Notes: a model not told the origin generated them from the sequence alone. Shown: positions 28,243 through 37,581, counted from the first letter of the stretch. The stretch is 64,000 nt of DNA from UBA11986 sp031402435 (GCA_031402435.1 JANNSJ010000047.1:1-64000); one strand, 5' to 3'. Program-made: numbers and translations.

Positions 28243-29058
28243 ATGCACAGGAACGTCTCATCGTTTCTTCTGTTAGTACTTACTGTATGGTTCGCTCAAC
28301 ACGCCATATCGCAGGAGAAGCATGACGTCTTAGAGTTCTTTCCCGGAGAGAAGATATTTCCCTCCTTTACTGCAGATGCGCTGACACACCAGATTTCGGT
28401 TTCCCACCTCACCCACAACCGTGAGTGGATCGGAACCATAGGCGGGTCAATTCCCCTTGCCCAAATCAATCTTGAGGATGTCGCATTCCAGGTCAGCGCT
28501 GCTGCGTCAACATTCAATCGCCTGATCATGACTCCCGGCCTCACCGTGTACACCATCGACTACAAGGTGGATGTGCCGTTGGATGTTCGCTTGTCAGCAA
28601 CATCGCTCCGGCTCGCCTTTGGCCATTACAGTTGTCACTTCGCTGATGATGGCATTGAGCTTCTCGGCAAACATTCGATTCAATACGTCAAGGACTATAT
28701 TCTTGTTGGCGCCGGCCGCGATGTTTCGTTGATTGGCGGACACGTGTACATTGCTTCACAGTGGACATATCACAATGTCCCCATCCGGAGCAAGAACTGG
28801 CTGGTGCAACTTGGGGGCGAGGCAGGGAACTTCTCCTTGAACCAATTTGTACAGCTCTACTCTGCCATCGACATAAAACTCAAACAGGAAGTTTCATGGG
28901 GAACGACGCAAAGCTACCAGCTCGGGGCGAGGTTTTTCATGAAGGGCATTCGTTCGTTGCGAGTTGCCTACACGTTACGCCGTGGAGTTGATGAGCGCGG
29001 TCAGTTCTTCGATCAACGGGAAAATGCCAGCATCGTTTCTGCATTCATCGACTTCTAG
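28243..29058 (+). CDS. DUF1207-like exported protein
   Basis: 271 residues. Signal peptide ends HAIS/QEKHD. The mature start FFPGEKIFPSFTADALTHQIS resembles DUF1207 proteins, which begin with an LPxxxxFxPLxADPREP-type block; the remainder is a run of amphipathic strands (for example GGHVYIASQWTYHN, YQLGARFFMKG, SLRVAYTLRRG) ending in a strand with C-terminal Phe (SAFIDF), as expected for an outer membrane beta-barrel. The family match is by eye and moderate. Seven bases before the next gene, so probably an operon. Confidence 0.6.
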   Translation: MHRNVSSFLLLVLTVWFAQHAISQEKHDVLEFFPGEKIFPSFTADALTHQISVSHLTHNREWIGTIGGSIPLAQINLEDVAFQVSAAASTFNRLIMTPGLTVYTIDYKVDVPLDVRLSATSLRLAFGHYSCHFADDGIELLGKHSIQYVKDYILVGAGRDVSLIGGHVYIASQWTYHNVPIRSKNWLVQLGGEAGNFSLNQFVQLYSAIDIKLKQEVSWGTTQSYQLGARFFMKGIRSLRVAYTLRRGVDERGQFFDQRENASIVSAFIDF

Positions 29059-29065
29059 GTCCAGA

Positions 29066-29914
29066 ATGAAGAAACTTATTCTTGTCTTTTTACTTTTCGG
29101 GATGTCCCGCGCATTGTCCCAGGACTCCACCAACTCGTTCAACGGGGTCAAACAGGAGAACGGGTCATCAACACATAAACTTGTCGCGTCCGGCATCATG
29201 GCAGGCATCATCGGAACTTCCGTGGTGTGGTCTGTGGATGCCTGGTGGCAGGGGAGATCTCATCCTTTCAATTTCCATAACGAGGGATGGTTCAATGATT
29301 ACTCGCTCGGAGTTGACAAGGTGGGACACGCATATGCCTCATACTTCTACTTTCATACATTTCACAACGTGATGTTGTGGGGTGGATTTGATCCTTCCAC
29401 AGCGCTCTGGTGGGGGGCGGGAATCACGGAACTCCTCGCTCTTTTTCTGGAGGTCGGAGATGGTTTCAGTACCTTTGGATTCTCGTACGAGGATCTTCTC
29501 TCGAACACACTTGGAGTTACCTACGGGTTGTTACAGGTGAAGGTCCCCTTCTTGCGGAACTTTTCTCTCAAATGGGGTTACATCCCTGCAGGACAACGCG
29601 ACGCTCTGAACTTCACGCAACATTACGACGCACATACATACTGGCTTTCGTGCAATATTCACGGCCTGCTCCCGGATGAGTGGAAAGACTATTGGCCTGG
29701 ATTTGTTCAACTCGCTGCGGGATATAGTGTTGATGCAAACCAAACCCGGCGCGAAGGCGTGATAGGATTGGATTTCAACCTGGAAATATTCCCGGCCTCA
29801 AACCCCGATATTCTTCTGCTTCAAAAGACCATCAACATGTTCCATGTTCCGGCTCCCGCCATAAAGCTTACAGAACGGAAGGAACCACGGTATTATCTTT
29901 TCCATCTTAACTGA
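29066..29914 (+). CDS. DUF2279/YfiM-like protein
   Basis: 282 residues from ATG 29066; the frame upstream overlaps the previous gene. Signal peptide ends RALS/QDSTN. The core EGWFNDYSLGVDKVGHAYASYF matches the DKxGHxxxxxF signature of DUF2279, with further hydrophobic helices (WWGAGITELLALFLEVGDGF) and FSYEDLLSNTLG, which in this family places two acidic residues near a membrane face. Function unknown. Paired with the DUF1207-like gene; the pair may build or modify something in the envelope. Confidence 0.7.
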   Translation: MKKLILVFLLFGMSRALSQDSTNSFNGVKQENGSSTHKLVASGIMAGIIGTSVVWSVDAWWQGRSHPFNFHNEGWFNDYSLGVDKVGHAYASYFYFHTFHNVMLWGGFDPSTALWWGAGITELLALFLEVGDGFSTFGFSYEDLLSNTLGVTYGLLQVKVPFLRNFSLKWGYIPAGQRDALNFTQHYDAHTYWLSCNIHGLLPDEWKDYWPGFVQLAAGYSVDANQTRREGVIGLDFNLEIFPASNPDILLLQKTINMFHVPAPAIKLTERKEPRYYLFHLN

Positions 29915-29944
29915 ACTGAAATGAACAGAGACGCAGAAACACTT

Positions 29945-29969
29945 GCGGGCACCCTCGTCGAATGCCCGC
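29945..29969. terminator. Hairpin between convergent genes
   Basis: GCGGGCA/TGCCCGC arms with an 11-base loop, in the 84-base gap between two convergent stops. No T-run on either side, so a terminator role is only suggested by place. Confidence 0.35.
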
Positions 29970-29998
29970 CGCGTATCTCCACAAGAACCTCTTCATAA

Positions 29999-32107
29999 CT
30001 ACCGTAACAACACCAGCCGCTTTGTAGAAACAAACTCGCCCGCCTGCAAGCGATAGAAGTACACTCCGCTCGCAAGACCACTCGCGTCTAAGGTCGCTAC
30101 ATAACGTCCGGGTTTCAGTTCCTCGTTCACTAGTGTTCGCACTTCCCTCCCCAACACATCGAGAACCTTGAGAGTCACGAAGTTGGTATTTGGGATTTGA
30201 TATGTGATTTTTGTGCTCGGGTTGAACGGGTTGGGATAGTTGGCTTCAAGTTCATACTGACTGCCAGGAATGATTGTTGGGTCACCCACCGCATTAGGGA
30301 GGATTGTCTTTGTATGGAAAACACTCGACCATGCCGAGTACTTTCCCTGCACGTCGCGTACTCTGGCGCGAAAGAGCACGGGAACTGTTCCACTCGAGTC
30401 ATAGAACATGCTTCCATCGCTCCATTTCGTCAGCGGTCCGGCATAGACAGGAATCCAATTCCCTCCTGTCCCAACCAGGCGTTGAACCTCCGACCAGTCC
30501 ACATCGGCTTCAAGAGGCTGCCCTTCCGGCCATTGCGGCCCCCATGCAAGATAGAGCCAACCCAGTAGCGTGTCATGATTGCTTGGATCCGGGCCAAGAT
30601 AGCGACGAGCGGGCACAGCGTCCAACGCATTTTCATTGTAGCGAATCGTGACCACGCCGCCAAGCTCACTAACAATTTCAAACGAGAACGGTGTCGGCTG
30701 ATTATCCCATGTGTTGCTGTTGGGATTGCTGTAAGGGGAGAAGACAAAAGTGGAGTCCACGCCAAAAGCCCCGGTGAAGTGCTCGCCTCTGAAGAACGCG
30801 CCACAATTCAATTGACCCACAGGATCTTGATAGGCCAGCATCCAGTTAACAATACTCGTTCGGGTCGGTATCTGGTCGCGATGTGATTCTCCTGTCCTGA
30901 CCTTCGGCACTCCCCTCTTGAATACGGGCAGCGACTGGGAAAAGCAACTCGCGGCGTTGGCAGGGTTTTCCCAATTCCAATTTCCATCGGCAGGCCTGAC
31001 TCTGAGATTGTCCATCTCCAGGTATGGTTCACGTTGGTGGAGAATCCAGATGCCTTTGTCGTCAGGGTTTGTCGTCACATCATCGAACGGCGACAATCTC
31101 TGATGGTTTTCTATGTAGAAGTACTCGAGAGGAAATCCGTTTGATGGATGGTATTTGTATGCAACACCGGTCGTGAGATAGTCTGGAAGAACTGTATTGT
31201 ACTCTGGCTGGATTTCGGAGACAACAGCCCAGCCGAGGCGTTCACGTTCGTACGCATTCGCACACGATGCAACTCTCTCGCCGTTACACAGCATTCCCCA
31301 ATAGGCGTGCTTACCGAAAATGGTTGTGCCATTATACGGATGAGGTCCTCCCAAAAGCCAATGGCCCAGCTCATGAACCATCGTTTGCATCACTTGATGT
31401 GGGCCATCAGAGTATATGTATTGGCATGTAACGCCTGAACCGATGGGAAATTGAATGCTCGTAGGAAAGCCCATCTCAATCCGTTTGCCATCCACAAAGA
31501 ATCCGGGTTTGTATCCAAGCGAAGCTTCACCCAGAAACTCAAACACGTTGAACCGCCAGACCATCACTATCATGTCCACCAATCCATCCGGAACATTGAC
31601 ATGGCTGTAGTTTGCGAGCCTGGTCCATGAATCGAATCCTGAGAAATCGATGAGTGAATCACCGCGTTCACGAAGAAGATCAGTGTTTGCGCGGCCGAAC
31701 GAGCCGTTGAGGTATTCCTGTTTAGAGTGTGATGACTCCACCCAAATCGCCTCACCAACAACATGAAACTGACCCAGCGACATCTGGTGGAAGTAGTTCG
31801 TCAAATTGAATGGGGACTGCGAATGAGTTGTCGTGTCGGGATCGATAAAATCCTGCATGAAGAGCGGCGGGTTATGTGCCGGCCAATAGGGATGCAGAGT
31901 CTCATCGTCTGGAAAACTGGCAAACACAACCAGAACACGAAGTGTCCCGCCCGAAGTCATGTAGATGCCGCCATTCTCGTCAAGCGTTGGCGCGTCGTGT
32001 ACGTCAGCCTGAGTTCCGCACAGGGGTATTTCTTGAGCGAGGCCGTTTGCGGCCATCGGCCAGAGAATCACGAACAACACACCGATCAATGTAGCAGTAC
32101 GTGTCAC
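29999..32107 (-). CDS. M6-type metalloprotease with T9SS sorting domain
   Basis: 702 residues, GTG start preceded by AGAGGTGA. Signal peptide ends NGLA/QEIPL. Zinc signature HELGHWLLGGPH (about residue 244) is HExxHxxGxxH-like, with the third ligand His; LRVLVVFASFPDDE and the NLTNYFHQMSLGQF block are typical of the immune inhibitor A/M6 family. The C-terminus is a T9SS sorting domain (NYPNPFNPSTKITYQIP, KVLDVLGREVRTLV, SGVYFYRLQAGEF, KRLVLLR). Likely a secreted or surface protease used on extracellular protein. Confidence 0.9.
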   Translation of the reverse strand: MTRTATLIGVLFVILWPMAANGLAQEIPLCGTQADVHDAPTLDENGGIYMTSGGTLRVLVVFASFPDDETLHPYWPAHNPPLFMQDFIDPDTTTHSQSPFNLTNYFHQMSLGQFHVVGEAIWVESSHSKQEYLNGSFGRANTDLLRERGDSLIDFSGFDSWTRLANYSHVNVPDGLVDMIVMVWRFNVFEFLGEASLGYKPGFFVDGKRIEMGFPTSIQFPIGSGVTCQYIYSDGPHQVMQTMVHELGHWLLGGPHPYNGTTIFGKHAYWGMLCNGERVASCANAYERERLGWAVVSEIQPEYNTVLPDYLTTGVAYKYHPSNGFPLEYFYIENHQRLSPFDDVTTNPDDKGIWILHQREPYLEMDNLRVRPADGNWNWENPANAASCFSQSLPVFKRGVPKVRTGESHRDQIPTRTSIVNWMLAYQDPVGQLNCGAFFRGEHFTGAFGVDSTFVFSPYSNPNSNTWDNQPTPFSFEIVSELGGVVTIRYNENALDAVPARRYLGPDPSNHDTLLGWLYLAWGPQWPEGQPLEADVDWSEVQRLVGTGGNWIPVYAGPLTKWSDGSMFYDSSGTVPVLFRARVRDVQGKYSAWSSVFHTKTILPNAVGDPTIIPGSQYELEANYPNPFNPSTKITYQIPNTNFVTLKVLDVLGREVRTLVNEELKPGRYVATLDASGLASGVYFYRLQAGEFVSTKRLVLLR

Positions 32108-32228
32108 AGTTCACCTCTGAATTCTTCTGCCGTTCTATTCTCAAGCATTCTCTATGCCACAACGCCCGACTCTCCTTCACCCTCGCTCCCAACAGGCGAA
32201 TGCGCGCCTCGAAGTCAAGGAAATAGCA

Positions 32229-32258
32229 AAGGCAGGCGACACAAGAGCCGCCTGCCTT
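32229..32258 (-). terminator. Probable terminator after the multihaem cytochrome gene
   Basis: A 10-bp perfect stem AAGGCAGGCG/CGCCTGCCTT (32229-32238, 32249-32258) with moderately T-rich sequence after it on the reverse strand, 65 bases past the stop at 32323. Confidence 0.6.
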
Positions 32259-32322
32259 CACGATGTGCGTTGCTATGCTTCAAAGACCCTCTCCCGTCAA
32301 ATCCGGAAGAAGACTGGCTCCG

Positions 32323-34467
32323 CTACTTCAGCATGATCATCTTCTTTACAGCAGTAAAGTTGTTAGACTGAATGCGATACAGGTACATTCCGCTGGCAAC
32401 CTTTGCGCCGCTGTTGTTCGTTCCATCCCACACAACTTCCTTGTTTCCTGACCTGACTGCTTCGTCGAGAATTGTCTTCACGAGTGATCCAGTCATGTCG
32501 TATACATCCAGCTTCACCTGCCCTTCCTTCGGCACTGAGAAACGAATGCTGGTCGTTGGGTTGAACGGATTTGGATAGTTTTGGTCTAGAGCGAATTCCG
32601 TTGGCGTTCCGGGAAGTTCCTTCACGCTCAGTGGAGTCCAGCCGAGAGCTCTGTAGAGCAAGCGTGCTGCATACTTGGTGTTATGGACGCCGTAGCTCTT
32701 ATCATATTTCACAAAGTAATAGTTCCAGATTCCCTGGATGAGATCAGGACGATTCTTCACTCGGAGGCTGTCCTTTCTCATCGTCACCGGTTCGCCCGTT
32801 AGTGAATCGAGCGGCAACCGCGCTTTGAGTGCATCCAGAAGACCGTGTATCTCAGTCTGAACTCCATCAATCCTGCCATTCCGGTCAATATCATAGAAGG
32901 CGCGAATGTCATTGAAATCTTCGATCTCACCATGGCAGGTTATGCAAGCATCAACAGGCTTCCAGACACCCGTGGCATAGGTTGTATCCGTCATGCTGAA
33001 CGAGTGGTTTGCAAGCTCGTTTGCACTTCCATCAAGCCTGTTCTTGCGACCTTGCATGTGGCATGTTACGCATCCACCTTCAAGCCCTTGATGTGTTCCA
33101 AGGCCCGTGAATGACGTATCGCCATATTGGTAACCGTTTGACCCGAACAACATGTCAGCCTGCATGTTGTAGTGCGGGTAGAATCGATCCGTCCAGCCAT
33201 AGTACGGTGGCGTTGTTGTGATGCGAACATTCACTCCATACCGTGATGAATGGCAATTGGCGCACAGGAGACCGACGCCACTTCTGAGATTCGCCGGCAA
33301 GATGTATCCATTGCGAAGCGAATCACCCTTGAGAGTTATGGTACGCAATTGCGCTGGGTTGGTGGCAGAGTGCGGATCGTGGCACACTTGGCAACTAATC
33401 TGAGTGCCCGCATCTGTTGCAAGGTTCCACTGTGCTGCAAGTCCGGTTGTATCTTTGTTGTGATCAAGATAGTACAAGAAGCCTTTGCCGGTGTGGCACG
33501 GTTGGCAATTCGCACGTCCGCCTACTGCTGCACCGCCGTTGGGCACCTTCGCATGCAGCGAGAGATCGAAATACGTGCCGATGCTATGTCGTCGTGAACC
33601 ATCGTGGCATTGGTTGCATGCATCGGAGTCGATTGATTTTCCAATCTTCTTCCTATCCGCTGTTGTTTTGTGATCCGCCGCCGGACCATGGCACGACTCG
33701 CAGCCGATGCTTGCTGCAGCGCGTTGATTCGCATTCAAAAGAACGTAGCGGCTTGTGTCTCCAGTGGGAATCCAGTAATCACCGTTATAGAACTGGAGGC
33801 CTTGATACCATGTTGTATCAAACCCTGTTGCCTTTGCCTGAAATCCAAAATTGTTGTTGTCTGCTAACGGTTGCCATCCGCTGGTGTGGCACTTAATGCA
33901 TGCCGTAGCATAGGCGCCCTTACCGAGCTCTACTTCAAGATACCCTGTCATGCCATCTTTGAAAATCTTTGCATGTCGTGTATTTTCCCATGCTGTTTTG
34001 ATCGCACCAGCAGTCGGGTGGCAGAAGCAGCCTGCCTGTGGATCAGAACCCGTCCCTGCGTACGTGCTTGCAAACACCGTATCGTTTGCAGACTGCGTTC
34101 CGACGGTCGCACTCACCACATACTCACCCACGAGATCTGCAGTGAAGCTGTTGATGAAATTGCCATTTGCGCTGTCCAATACCGCAACCGAACCGCCTGG
34201 TTTTGAAACAAGTGTCCAGGTGGGACCGCCTGTCTGTCCCGAGCCTAGGGTATCAACCGTAAAATAATTTCTAGTCTGCTTGCCGATTGACCTGAGACCG
34301 GTTGACATGTTCCATGCGGGTGCGGCTGCACCACGAATCGGGGGAGTCATACTGTTCAGCGATCTTCCGATTCTCTTTACCTTGATTGCCGCGCTTGCGT
34401 CAACCATGGTGCCTACGAGCACACTCACGACAAGCAGAGTGCAACAAATGGAAATCAAACGATTCAT
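32323..34467 (-). CDS. T9SS-sorted multihaem c-type cytochrome
   Basis: 714 residues. After a signal peptide and a PKD/Ig-like N-terminal part (about 70-140) come eight canonical CxxCH haem sites: CIKCH, CESCH, CNQCH, CQPCH, CQVCH, CANCH, CVTCH and CITCH. A ninth, CFCH (about residue 147), has only one residue between the cysteines. Many extra His residues (NTRHAK, SLHAK, DPHSA) can be distal ligands, as in cytochrome c554-type proteins. The C-terminus is a T9SS sorting domain (NYPNPFNPTTSIRFSVP, DVYDMTG, SGMYLYRIQSNNF). Predicted to be exported and exposed, so possibly used in electron transfer outside the cell; the reaction is unknown. Confidence 0.92.
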   Translation of the reverse strand: MNRLISICCTLLVVSVLVGTMVDASAAIKVKRIGRSLNSMTPPIRGAAAPAWNMSTGLRSIGKQTRNYFTVDTLGSGQTGGPTWTLVSKPGGSVAVLDSANGNFINSFTADLVGEYVVSATVGTQSANDTVFASTYAGTGSDPQAGCFCHPTAGAIKTAWENTRHAKIFKDGMTGYLEVELGKGAYATACIKCHTSGWQPLADNNNFGFQAKATGFDTTWYQGLQFYNGDYWIPTGDTSRYVLLNANQRAAASIGCESCHGPAADHKTTADRKKIGKSIDSDACNQCHDGSRRHSIGTYFDLSLHAKVPNGGAAVGGRANCQPCHTGKGFLYYLDHNKDTTGLAAQWNLATDAGTQISCQVCHDPHSATNPAQLRTITLKGDSLRNGYILPANLRSGVGLLCANCHSSRYGVNVRITTTPPYYGWTDRFYPHYNMQADMLFGSNGYQYGDTSFTGLGTHQGLEGGCVTCHMQGRKNRLDGSANELANHSFSMTDTTYATGVWKPVDACITCHGEIEDFNDIRAFYDIDRNGRIDGVQTEIHGLLDALKARLPLDSLTGEPVTMRKDSLRVKNRPDLIQGIWNYYFVKYDKSYGVHNTKYAARLLYRALGWTPLSVKELPGTPTEFALDQNYPNPFNPTTSIRFSVPKEGQVKLDVYDMTGSLVKTILDEAVRSGNKEVVWDGTNNSGAKVASGMYLYRIQSNNFTAVKKMIMLK

Positions 34468-34844
34468 GATTGTATACCCTTTCTCTATTTTGGATTCACT
34501 TCTTCAGCGAAACGCTGAACTTGGAAAGAACCATGAGGGGAAGAGCAACATCTGCCAACTCAACTCCTCCGGTGGGAATACTAGCAATCGGCGTGCCATT
34601 CACAAATCCGGATTTCGAGACCTAAAACTCTTCAAATTGACGTTGAAAAATCCCTCAGTTGATACGTATGTGAGCGAGGCAAATCGTATGAAATGCCGGT
34701 TGCAGCACAGTTCATTGATAATGTTGTTAGAAGTGAGAAACCAACTCCAAGAATGAGAAATGGGAAGGATGCTGTGGAAGGGACTTACGTCAGGATGAGC
34801 GGTGGGACAACGGTCATAGCAGAGTTCCGGGTGTACTTTCCCCG
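34468..34844. other. Intergenic stretch, possible gene remnant
   Basis: About 377 bases upstream of the cytochrome gene. Holds a 7+3+7 palindrome TTCAGCGAAACGCTGAA (34503-34519). On the reverse strand an open stretch ending at 34496 reads ...GFVNGTPIASIPTGG...FSVSLKK, which looks protein-like but is closed by a stop about 40 codons upstream, so it could be a remnant. No supported gene. Confidence 0.4.
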
Positions 34845-35324
34845 TCAGCCGCCGTATTTCCAGGGTGAATCTGCAACAAGCAAGGGTGTGAAGTCTTCGC
34901 GGTGTTCGGCGTCCACCACCTCCATGACAACAAGTTCATGGTCCCCCCCATCACTGATAATCTGACGAACGATACATTCGATATGGGACGAGACGTTCTT
35001 CAGTATGGGTGATGACCCCCGGCCTTCACGAATCGGTTCACCGTTCATCACACCATCTTGTACGTCTGTTGTGGAAAGAAATTTGCGCGCGATGTCCTGT
35101 TGATGGGCTGCAAGAATATGCACAGCAGCATGGCGGCTCTCGGAAAGACATTCAAACACAATGCTCTCCGGTCGGATTGCTGCGACAATGAGTGGCGGTT
35201 TGAACGATGCCTGGGAAAGCCACGTGACTGTTGCCCCGCCGTACTTTTCTCCTGAACGGGATGTGATCACATACATCCCATTCGAGATCAGCTGCAATGC
35301 CTTTTGCTTCTGTCTGAGATCCAT
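34845..35324 (-). CDS. Flavin reductase domain protein
   Basis: 159 residues, the size of the FMN-binding split-barrel flavin reductases. Start MDLRQKQKALQLISNGMYVITSRSG, then the family core GATVTWLSQASFKPPLIVAAIRP and FECLSESRHAAVHIL, and HELVVMEVVDAEH near the end. Such proteins bind FMN and either reduce free flavin with NAD(P)H or act as the reductase of a two-component monooxygenase. No oxygenase is nearby. Alone between the cytochrome and the sigma-factor operon. Confidence 0.88.
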   Translation of the reverse strand: MDLRQKQKALQLISNGMYVITSRSGEKYGGATVTWLSQASFKPPLIVAAIRPESIVFECLSESRHAAVHILAAHQQDIARKFLSTTDVQDGVMNGEPIREGRGSSPILKNVSSHIECIVRQIISDGGDHELVVMEVVDAEHREDFTPLLVADSPWKYGG

Positions 35325-35378
35325 GAACTATTGATAGACGGGGAGATGATTAAGTGTGTTCCATAAAACAATGAGGCT

Positions 35379-35861
35379 CTATTCGTCTCCCATCCTCATC
35401 CGTTTCCGCTGGACGTCACGCATCGCCTCGCGCAGCTCCCTCTCGAAATGCCGCTCAAAGAGAAGAAACTTTCCACGTTGCTCAGCGGAGAGAATATCGG
35501 ACAGGCTATTGAAGAACCTTTCGTCCTCCTGGAACAGCTTTGCATTCAACGATGATACATCGGGAAACAACTTCTCAAATTCCTTGGGGTCTGCGTGGTT
35601 TCGCGCAAGCCTCTCGATCTTATCGAGAACATCCATCTTCTCCTTCGTGATGTCACGTTTGGTGTTATCATGCTCGTTCAGTCTCGCAAAAAACCTGACT
35701 GACTGTTCTTCCTTCATATCCAGAATCTCAATGAGTCGGACTTTTTTGAAGTGCTCGATTCGCTCAAACGGTTTCCTGTCGTCCTGTTGGAATGGCTGAG
35801 CGGCCAAGGGTTGACCAACAACAGCCACTACCACCACAAGAACAATGAGTACGTAATTCAT
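35379..35861 (-). CDS. Spy/CpxP-like periplasmic protein
   Basis: 160 residues from ATG 35861, preceded by GGAGA. Signal peptide ends PLAA/QPFQQ. The mature part is nearly all helix and highly charged, with a run like RMGDE at the end and two LTxxQ-like places (MKEEQSVRFFARLNEHD, LSAEQRGKFLLFERHFERELREAM). This is the pattern of Spy/CpxP-type chaperones and zinc-resistance sensors. It is the third gene of the sigma factor operon, so it is a likely target of that envelope stress response. Confidence 0.75.
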   Translation of the reverse strand: MNYVLIVLVVVVAVVGQPLAAQPFQQDDRKPFERIEHFKKVRLIEILDMKEEQSVRFFARLNEHDNTKRDITKEKMDVLDKIERLARNHADPKEFEKLFPDVSSLNAKLFQEDERFFNSLSDILSAEQRGKFLLFERHFERELREAMRDVQRKRMRMGDE

Positions 35862-35889
35862 GTTAATTCTCCAGTCATTGATGTTCTCT

Positions 35890-36420
35890 CTACAAGTTCT
35901 TCTTGTTGTCCAGTAAAGAAAGGAGAATCCTGACTTCACTGTCGTTCAGATTCTCCACTGCAGTCTGCGCATTGCCGGTGACAACAAGGTAATCGCTGAG
36001 CTGTTCCGTTGAAAATTGGAAGATGTCGGACGACCCCTCGTTCGCCGCAAGGGATGCACTGAGGCGTCCTGGTTCCGCGAGAATGGAATCGACGGCTTCC
36101 TGGGGAAGCATATTCACCAGAGATGCCACCGAGCTCTCTTTCTTCCCCACCTGGGGAACGTAATAATGCAATCCAATAAAGAAAAAGAGGATCGCCACAA
36201 CACCAGGAATCGCAACACGCGCGGCCCAGCTTATGGAAAGGGCTTTGGCACTTGTCGCTTCATCAATTCGCCGGTTCGTCTTCACCAGAAGATTCGACCA
36301 GTGGGTGTGCGAAATTGTCGCGGGGGGTTCCCGCAACTGTGCAACCTGCCTCTTCAACTCCCCCGTTGCCTGTTGCTCATCAAAATCCGAGAATTGAAAA
36401 GGCTCTTCTTTACGCTTCAT
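35890..36420 (-). CDS. Putative anti-sigma factor (single membrane helix)
   Basis: 176 residues. Cytoplasmic N-terminal part rich in charged residues, one membrane helix (about 87-110, WAARVAIPGVVAILFFFIGLHYYV) and a periplasmic C-terminal part ending with an LSDYL/VENLNDSEVRILLSLLDNKKNL segment. The start overlaps the end of the sigma factor gene by 11 nt. Place and topology fit an anti-sigma factor, but no zinc motif (HxxxCxxC) is visible, so the family assignment rests on context. Confidence 0.65.
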   Translation of the reverse strand: MKRKEEPFQFSDFDEQQATGELKRQVAQLREPPATISHTHWSNLLVKTNRRIDEATSAKALSISWAARVAIPGVVAILFFFIGLHYYVPQVGKKESSVASLVNMLPQEAVDSILAEPGRLSASLAANEGSSDIFQFSTEQLSDYLVVTGNAQTAVENLNDSEVRILLSLLDNKKNL

Positions 36421-36958
36421 CTTTTACATACTCCTGAACTTTCCTCAACGCATGAAAGTAATTTGCCTTCAGGCCACCAACAGATGTCTTCAGCACCTGC
36501 GAGATTTCCTCATATGACATCTCATCATGGTAGCGCATAACGAATACTGCGCGTTGCTTCTCGGGTAATCCGGCGATAGCCTTCTCGATCCGTGATGTAG
36601 TCTCCGCAAACTCAAGATCCTTGTGTGGATCGTCATCCGCCGGAAGAAGCCTGTTGATAATATCACTCTGACGCAAGTATCCAAGCACCTGCTTCTTGCG
36701 CAGGACATTCAGTGACAGATTGACCGCGATACGGTACAGCCACGTGAAGAAACTTGAATCACCGCGAAAGTCTCCGAGTGCAAGGTATGCCCTCACGAAT
36801 GTTTCCTGAGCAACATCATCAGCATCTTCGTGGCTCCCGACGATGCGACGCGCGGTCCAGTAGACACGTTGCTGGTATCTTCGCATTAATTCAGTGTATG
36901 CCTGTCTCTTGCCACCGCGAACCTCATTGACAAGGTCAAGATCAGAAAGCCGTTCCAT
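36410..36958 (-). CDS. ECF-type RNA polymerase sigma factor
   Basis: 182 residues from ATG 36958 (a TTG codon just before it is less likely). Sigma region 2 is clear: YTELMRRYQQRVYWTARRIVGSHEDADDVAQETFVRAYLAL with FRGDSSFFTWLYRIAVNLSLN, and region 4 has the helix-turn-helix MSYEEISQVLKTSVGGLKANYFHALRKV. A linker of about 30 residues joins them. First gene of a three-gene operon with a membrane anti-sigma candidate and a Spy-like protein, so probably an envelope stress regulon controlled by release from the membrane. Confidence 0.93.
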   Translation of the reverse strand: MERLSDLDLVNEVRGGKRQAYTELMRRYQQRVYWTARRIVGSHEDADDVAQETFVRAYLALGDFRGDSSFFTWLYRIAVNLSLNVLRKKQVLGYLRQSDIINRLLPADDDPHKDLEFAETTSRIEKAIAGLPEKQRAVFVMRYHDEMSYEEISQVLKTSVGGLKANYFHALRKVQEYVKDEA

Positions 36959-37017
36959 CAATCAATTGCCAGTGAGTTCGCCACCATTTTGACACCCGGA
37001 TAGGTGAAATGTTTAAT

Positions 37018-37512
37018 TCAAAACACCTTTCGGAGCTTCTTTAAGGTAGAACGCATATCTTCGGAAATAACCTTAGTTCTGCCGAGAACGGGCATAAAAT
37101 TCGTGTCACCGTTCCAGCGCGGGACAATATGGAAATGCACATGCTCATCCACTCCAGCGCCGGCAGCCCGGCCAATGTTTGCGCCGAAATTGTACCCCTG
37201 TGGCTTCATCACTTTGTCCAGCGCCAGCTTTGCGCGTTGAGCAGTTGCCATGATTTCCACAAACTCGTCAGACGTAAGGTCCTCAAACCGGCCGGTTTGT
37301 CTGTATGGCACGATCATCAAGTGGCCGCTATTGTATGGATACAGGTTCATGATCACGAAGCACTGCGCTCCACGCCATACGATGAAGTGCTTATCGTCAT
37401 TCTTTGCTTTCAATGCTGCCGTGAAGATGCTTTCGCCCTTCTTGTTTTTCTTCTTCGGTTTCTTGAATGATGCTATATAGCTCGACCGCCACGGAGACCA
37501 CATGCGCTGCAT
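37018..37512 (-). CDS. HIT family protein (Ap4A-phosphorylase/hydrolase-like)
   Basis: 164 residues from ATG 37512, chosen because AAGGA lies just upstream; longer frames lack a ribosome site. N-terminus MQRMWSPWRSSYI is like the LWAPWRMxYI start of bacterial HIT proteins related to Ap4A phosphorylases. A short basic insert KKPKKKNKKGES follows. The active site histidine triad is HVHFHIVPRW, and NLYPYNSGHLMIVPYRQ is also conserved. Acts on dinucleoside polyphosphates or nucleotidyl conjugates. Confidence 0.9.
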   Translation of the reverse strand: MQRMWSPWRSSYIASFKKPKKKNKKGESIFTAALKAKNDDKHFIVWRGAQCFVIMNLYPYNSGHLMIVPYRQTGRFEDLTSDEFVEIMATAQRAKLALDKVMKPQGYNFGANIGRAAGAGVDEHVHFHIVPRWNGDTNFMPVLGRTKVISEDMRSTLKKLRKVF

Positions 37513-37540
37513 CGAATTTCCTTCCATAGTGTTGAGACCG

Positions 37541-37581
37541 ACAAAAGAAAAGGTTGGGCCCTGGCGCCCAGACCCCAACCT
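37541..37581 (-). terminator. Intrinsic terminator after the EF-G gene
   Basis: AGGTTGGG/CCCAACCT arms (37551-37558, 37574-37581) followed on the reverse strand by TTTTCTTTTGT. Lies 25 bases after the EF-G stop and upstream of the HIT gene. Confidence 0.8.

Noticed and set aside
34693..34965. Forward frame of 90 codons upstream of the cytochrome gene
   Set aside because: Runs into the 3' part of the flavin reductase gene, no ribosome site, no recognisable family.
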